DNA of 64,000 nt from Bin80 sp965209015 (lineage in GTDB: Bacteria; Bacteroidota; Rhodothermia; Rhodothermales; Bin80): positions 2,542,001 to 2,606,000 of the forward strand of contig OZ242367.1 in the NCBI GenBank assembly GCA_965209015.1. Reading direction: 5' to 3'. Every line of letters starts with the position of its first letter. The stretch's first letter is position 1. Below, piece after piece: positions 61,076-64,000 of this stretch. Below the pieces are notes generated by a model. That model was not told where the DNA came from and searched no databases. It saw only the letters and a program-made list of their open reading frames with translations. A program made the position numbers and the translations under genes.

Positions 61076-62260
61076 GTGACTACAAATTCATTTGACGATA
61101 TGGATTGTTCTCAACCAGGGGCCTCTCTTTATGTACATATTCCATTCTGCACTCAGCGTTGCTCGTACTGTGATTTTTACTTCGTAACCAACCAGAACAT
61201 TCAAAATGCGTTTGTGGACGCGCTTTGTAGGGAAATTATTGAAGTAGCGCACTATTTTCCCGATACGTCATTACGTTCAATCTATTTTGGTGGGGGCACC
61301 CCCTCACGTCTGGATCCCAAGCTAATCCATCAAATCATAGTTCAGATTCATTCAAGCTTTCAGACATCTCAAGTCCAAGAAATGACTCTGGAAGCAAATC
61401 CCGAGGACATTACAACGGAGGGAATAGATCAAATGTTAGAAATAGGGATCACTCGAATTAGCCTCGGAGTACAGTCTTTTTGTGATGAGGATCTACAATT
61501 CATGAATCGTAGCCATACCTCAGATCAAGCAATTCAAGCATGCCACTTGATTCGTTCCTCCGGGTTTGTGAGTTGGTCTCTGGACCTGATTTTTGGTTTG
61601 CCAGAAAATTCGTTACATGGTTGGGAACAGAATTTACATCATGCTGCTGCAACTGGTGTTCCACATATCTCCACCTATGGCTTAACAATTGAACCAAACA
61701 CCCCCCTGCACAACCAAGTCAAGAGAGGTAACGTCCAACCTGTATCGAATGAAGAAACAGCAGATCAATTCCTTATGGCAATTGAATGCTTGAATTCCTA
61801 CGGCTTTGAACACTACGAAATTTCAAATTTTGCCCGTGCTGGACATCGCGCCAAGCATAATACCCGATACTGGAATCATGTGAACTACATTGGGATAGGT
61901 CCCAGTGCACATTCATTCTGGTGGCAGGATGGCAAAGCCATTCGATGGGAGAATATCCGCAATCTTCGCACCTATTGTGAAATGCTCACATCTGGCCAAT
62001 CTCCCAAGGTCCGTGAGGCAACACTCTCGGAATCGGATTTAATCCGTGAAAAAATCATGCTGGCACTCCGCACATCAGATGGACTGAACATGGAAGAAGT
62101 AAAGACGAGATATGGCTTCAATTTATCCAAAGAGAAGTGCGGAGAATTAGCAACTCTGCAATCAAACGGCCTAATCAATCAGACTGGGAACCAGATATGC
62201 CTCACCACGGGAGGGATGCAGGTTTGCGACCGAATCATTGCACAGTTATGGCCTGACTGA
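61076..62260 (+). CDS. hemW: Radical SAM protein HemW (heme chaperone, HemN-like)
   Basis: 394 aa. The N-terminus has YVHIPFCTQRCSYCDFY with the radical-SAM Cys25, Cys29 and Cys32, then SIYFGGGTPSRL, TLEANPEDIT and RISLGVQSF, all typical of the HemN/HemW group. The lack of an N-terminal extension and the length favour HemW, a heme-binding protein that delivers heme to respiratory enzymes, over the oxidase HemN. The annotated start is GTG at 61076; an ATG at 61100 is also reasonable. Cytoplasmic. The DUF192 lipoprotein genes follow on the same strand. Confidence 0.92.
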   Translation: MTTNSFDDMDCSQPGASLYVHIPFCTQRCSYCDFYFVTNQNIQNAFVDALCREIIEVAHYFPDTSLRSIYFGGGTPSRLDPKLIHQIIVQIHSSFQTSQVQEMTLEANPEDITTEGIDQMLEIGITRISLGVQSFCDEDLQFMNRSHTSDQAIQACHLIRSSGFVSWSLDLIFGLPENSLHGWEQNLHHAAATGVPHISTYGLTIEPNTPLHNQVKRGNVQPVSNEETADQFLMAIECLNSYGFEHYEISNFARAGHRAKHNTRYWNHVNYIGIGPSAHSFWWQDGKAIRWENIRNLRTYCEMLTSGQSPKVREATLSESDLIREKIMLALRTSDGLNMEEVKTRYGFNLSKEKCGELATLQSNGLINQTGNQICLTTGGMQVCDRIIAQLWPD

Positions 62261-62306
62261 ACCAGCAATTCATCATCTGGTTGAAAACGAGATAGCCTTC
62301 TAGCTC

Positions 62307-62762
62307 ATGATACGTAGTTTCTTACTTATTAGCGCTCTGATGATACTGATGGGGTGTTCAGGTGAACCTGATGAACTCCCCATTGGGAAATTAAACTTTC
62401 TTAGTAGTAGTGGAGAAATTGTCACCACGATTGATATTGAGTTTGCGGAGAATGACGAAACCCGAGCCAAGGGGTTAATGGAGCGGCGTCAACTCCCTCT
62501 CAGTCAGGGGATGTTGTTTGTGTTCCCTGAACCCGATTCATTGAGTTTCTGGATGGCGAATACCTCCATCCCACTTGACATCATTTTTGTAGATGCAGAT
62601 TCAGGAATTGTCAACATTGCCAAGCGCGCGACTCCTCTTTCCAGAGAATATATACGATCCACAGATCTGGCTCAATATGTCGTTGAAGTTCGTGGAGGAT
62701 TCAGCGACAGGTATGGAATAGATACCACTGCGTCTATTCAATGGACTAAAACAGATTCGTAG
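62307..62762 (+). CDS. DUF192 domain lipoprotein, first of two
   Basis: 151 aa. Lipoprotein signal MIRSFLLISALMILMGC with lipobox Cys, then a DUF192 domain: TRAKGLMERRQLPLSQGMLFVF, SFWMANTSIPLDIIFVD and QYVVEVRGGFSDRYGI. DUF192 proteins are small beta-rich proteins of unknown function, often exported. It is followed after 1 bp by a second DUF192 lipoprotein gene, so both are surely co-transcribed. Confidence 0.9.
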   Translation: MIRSFLLISALMILMGCSGEPDELPIGKLNFLSSSGEIVTTIDIEFAENDETRAKGLMERRQLPLSQGMLFVFPEPDSLSFWMANTSIPLDIIFVDADSGIVNIAKRATPLSREYIRSTDLAQYVVEVRGGFSDRYGIDTTASIQWTKTDS

Positions 62763-62763
62763 C

Positions 62764-63249
62764 ATGAACTATCGCTTCGCCCTTTTTCTCGTTCTCACCC
62801 TTCTGGCAACTTCCTGTCAGAACTCAACCGAATCCCCAGATTCAACTCCATCGGAAGTCAAGATTCCATTTCGAGTTGATGGGACACTTGATTTTGTGCG
62901 GATGGATGAATCCATCCTAACGCTTAATATTGAGATTGCAGATACCGACTCCCTTCGGGAGCGGGGAATGATGCAACGAACCTCTTTCCCCCCAGAATCA
63001 GGGATGCTATTTTTATTCGGTCAACAAGAAATTCGCCAATTCTGGATGGGCAACACGCCGCTATCTTTGGATATCCTATTTATCTCCATAGACTCGGTCA
63101 TCGTAGATATTGCGAAGTATGCGAAACCGTTCTCTGATGATTCAATTGTAAGTAGTTCCCCAGCACAGTATGTATTGGAAGTCCCTGGTGGCTTTGCAGA
63201 TACAAAGGGAATTGTAGTAGGAGATCGAGTGAGTTGGATCCGTCAATAG
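62764..63249 (+). CDS. DUF192 domain lipoprotein, second of two
   Basis: 161 aa. Lipoprotein signal ending TLLATSC, then a Ser/Thr/Pro-rich linker and a DUF192 domain (RERGMMQRTSFPPESGMLFLF, FWMGNTPLSLDILFI, QYVLEVPGGFADTKGI). The same motifs occur in the same order in the preceding gene, so the pair arose by tandem duplication followed by substantial divergence. The two begin and end within 1 bp of each other. Function unknown; envelope location. Confidence 0.9.
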   Translation: MNYRFALFLVLTLLATSCQNSTESPDSTPSEVKIPFRVDGTLDFVRMDESILTLNIEIADTDSLRERGMMQRTSFPPESGMLFLFGQQEIRQFWMGNTPLSLDILFISIDSVIVDIAKYAKPFSDDSIVSSSPAQYVLEVPGGFADTKGIVVGDRVSWIRQ

Positions 63250-63349
63250 ACGATCGAATTCCCCTCGGATGAAGTATATCCCCGAGAAGATCGCATCAAG
63301 TGGTTCAAATGAACCCATAATCATATTCCTTTAGACATAGTTCTCTATT

Positions 63350-64000
63350 CTAGTTTACAAGATTCAAATGATCGGATATCAAGTCTAGTTTCTTAATCAC
63401 TTCTGAATGAATCTCTTCTTTCAGCATCCCGCCTGCAATCTCAGCGTACTCTGACCTATCAATTTGAATTTGTGCAGCATCAACAATTCTGTCAATTACC
63501 TGCTTCCCCTTGACACCCTCATGAAAATCCATCTCCAATGGATTCAAATGTAGAGCCGGTGGAAAATAGTTTTTCATGTAATGATTGGCCCTGTCAGCTG
63601 CATCCTTCCCACCTCTCGAGATGAGCCACCGAAGTATTGCAGCAGGATGGATTAGATAATTTTCTGTCTCATACCGACTCCAAACTAAAAGCTTCATGCC
63701 CTCAGGATACGATTTAGAATTCGCACTGGCGCCTTTATTGTTCCTATCCAATAACTCAACCCCTTTCAATGCAGGAACATGAGCTTGTACTGCCCCAAAA
63801 TGTCGCGTAGAACGGCGGCTTTCCTCTGCAGTGAATTTATAGAGAAGTTTATCCAAATGTTGAAAGATTGGGTGGCCCAGAATCTGTGCCCACTTCCATA
63901 ATATTTCCTTATCTGTCCATCCCTCCAGATATAAAACACATTTTGATTTCTGAGCGAGCAGTAAATCTATATTGTCCAATCGCAATGACTCTGCAACGAC
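63350..64000 (-). CDS. OLD-family-like TOPRIM nuclease, C-terminal part (cut by the window end)
   Basis: The frame continues through the window edge (VVAESL precedes the first in-window TTG at 63985), so only the last about 217 residues are seen. They begin with a TOPRIM strand CVLYLEGWTDKEIL (catalytic Glu), then VELLDRNN (Asp motif) and RYETENYLIHPAAI, an order typical of TOPRIM domains in OLD-family and related AAA-TOPRIM proteins. Those act as ATP-regulated DNA nucleases in anti-phage systems. The ATPase half should lie beyond 64000. Convergent with the DUF192 genes. Confidence 0.7.
   Translation of the reverse strand, partial: VVAESLRLDNIDLLLAQKSKCVLYLEGWTDKEILWKWAQILGHPIFQHLDKLLYKFTAEESRRSTRHFGAVQAHVPALKGVELLDRNNKGASANSKSYPEGMKLLVWSRYETENYLIHPAAILRWLISRGGKDAADRANHYMKNYFPPALHLNPLEMDFHEGVKGKQVIDRIVDAAQIQIDRSEYAEIAGGMLKEEIHSEVIKKLDLISDHLNLVN

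Overview
The window looks like chromosomal DNA of a free-living, Gram-negative member of the Bacteroidota/Rhodothermota-Balneolota side of the FCB group. Evidence: a DUF4270 lipoprotein beside a short glycogen-synthase-like protein, a NagB fused to a PIG-L deacetylase domain, a Bacteroidota-style LptD, TPR and beta-barrel proteins of that lineage, Tat-exported Gfo/Idh/MocA oxidoreductases with a DUF1080 protein, promoters resembling TTTG-N19-21-TAnnTTTG, and start codons with almost no Shine-Dalgarno sequence. This assignment is an inference from gene families, not from a phylogenetic marker. I saw no rRNA or tRNA gene and no convincing CRISPR array.

Layout. 1-14,423: acidic lipoprotein, RidA, SMC, ClpB, a lipoprotein, a nitrilase-family amidohydrolase, an LCMT-type methyltransferase, a large sortilin-like beta-propeller protein and a YceI protein. 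14,777-17,827: a solitary 1016-aa N6-adenine DNA methyltransferase with a nuclease-like N-terminus, probably acquired. 17,925-25,693: a redox cluster (Tat oxidoreductase, ApbE, second Tat oxidoreductase, membrane Fe-S HdrD-like protein), then a decayed IS1634-type transposase with two 36-37-bp direct repeats, then a DUF1080 protein. 25,803-33,210: MsrA, NagB-PIG-L, glycogen-synthase-like protein, DUF4270 lipoprotein, outer-membrane protein, TPR protein. 33,383-46,628: enolase, FtsB, ROK kinase, LptD, GNAT, SucC, LptF/G permease, DUF3467, cysteine synthase, Lon, RsgA. 46,629-49,330: a gene-poor stretch with a Tyr/Ser/Gln-repeat secreted protein and a broken AAA ATPase gene. 49,331-57,449: TopA, PPDK, an asparagine-synthase-like protein without the amidotransferase cysteine, and glutaryl-CoA dehydrogenase. 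57,904-60,089: an EcoRI-family adenine methyltransferase coupled to a DUF262-HNH endonuclease gene interrupted by an in-frame TAA. 60,380-64,000: outer-membrane protein, HemW, two tandem DUF192 lipoproteins, and the C-terminal part of an OLD-like TOPRIM protein cut by the window edge.

How the genes work together. clpB and lon, 35 kb apart, share a 15-bp palindrome-like element overlapping the -33 box of nearly identical promoters, with the same 21-nt spacing to the -7 box and about the same distance to the start codon. That suggests joint control of two proteostasis genes by an unidentified regulator. The oxidoreductase/ApbE/Fe-S/DUF1080 neighbourhood looks like an exported 3-keto-sugar oxidation module. 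Accessory genes (the two methyltransferase loci, the OLD-like gene, the IS remnant, the AAA pseudogene) sit between conserved housekeeping genes, and several show stop codons or frameshifts, so old defence and mobile cargo appears to be decaying here.
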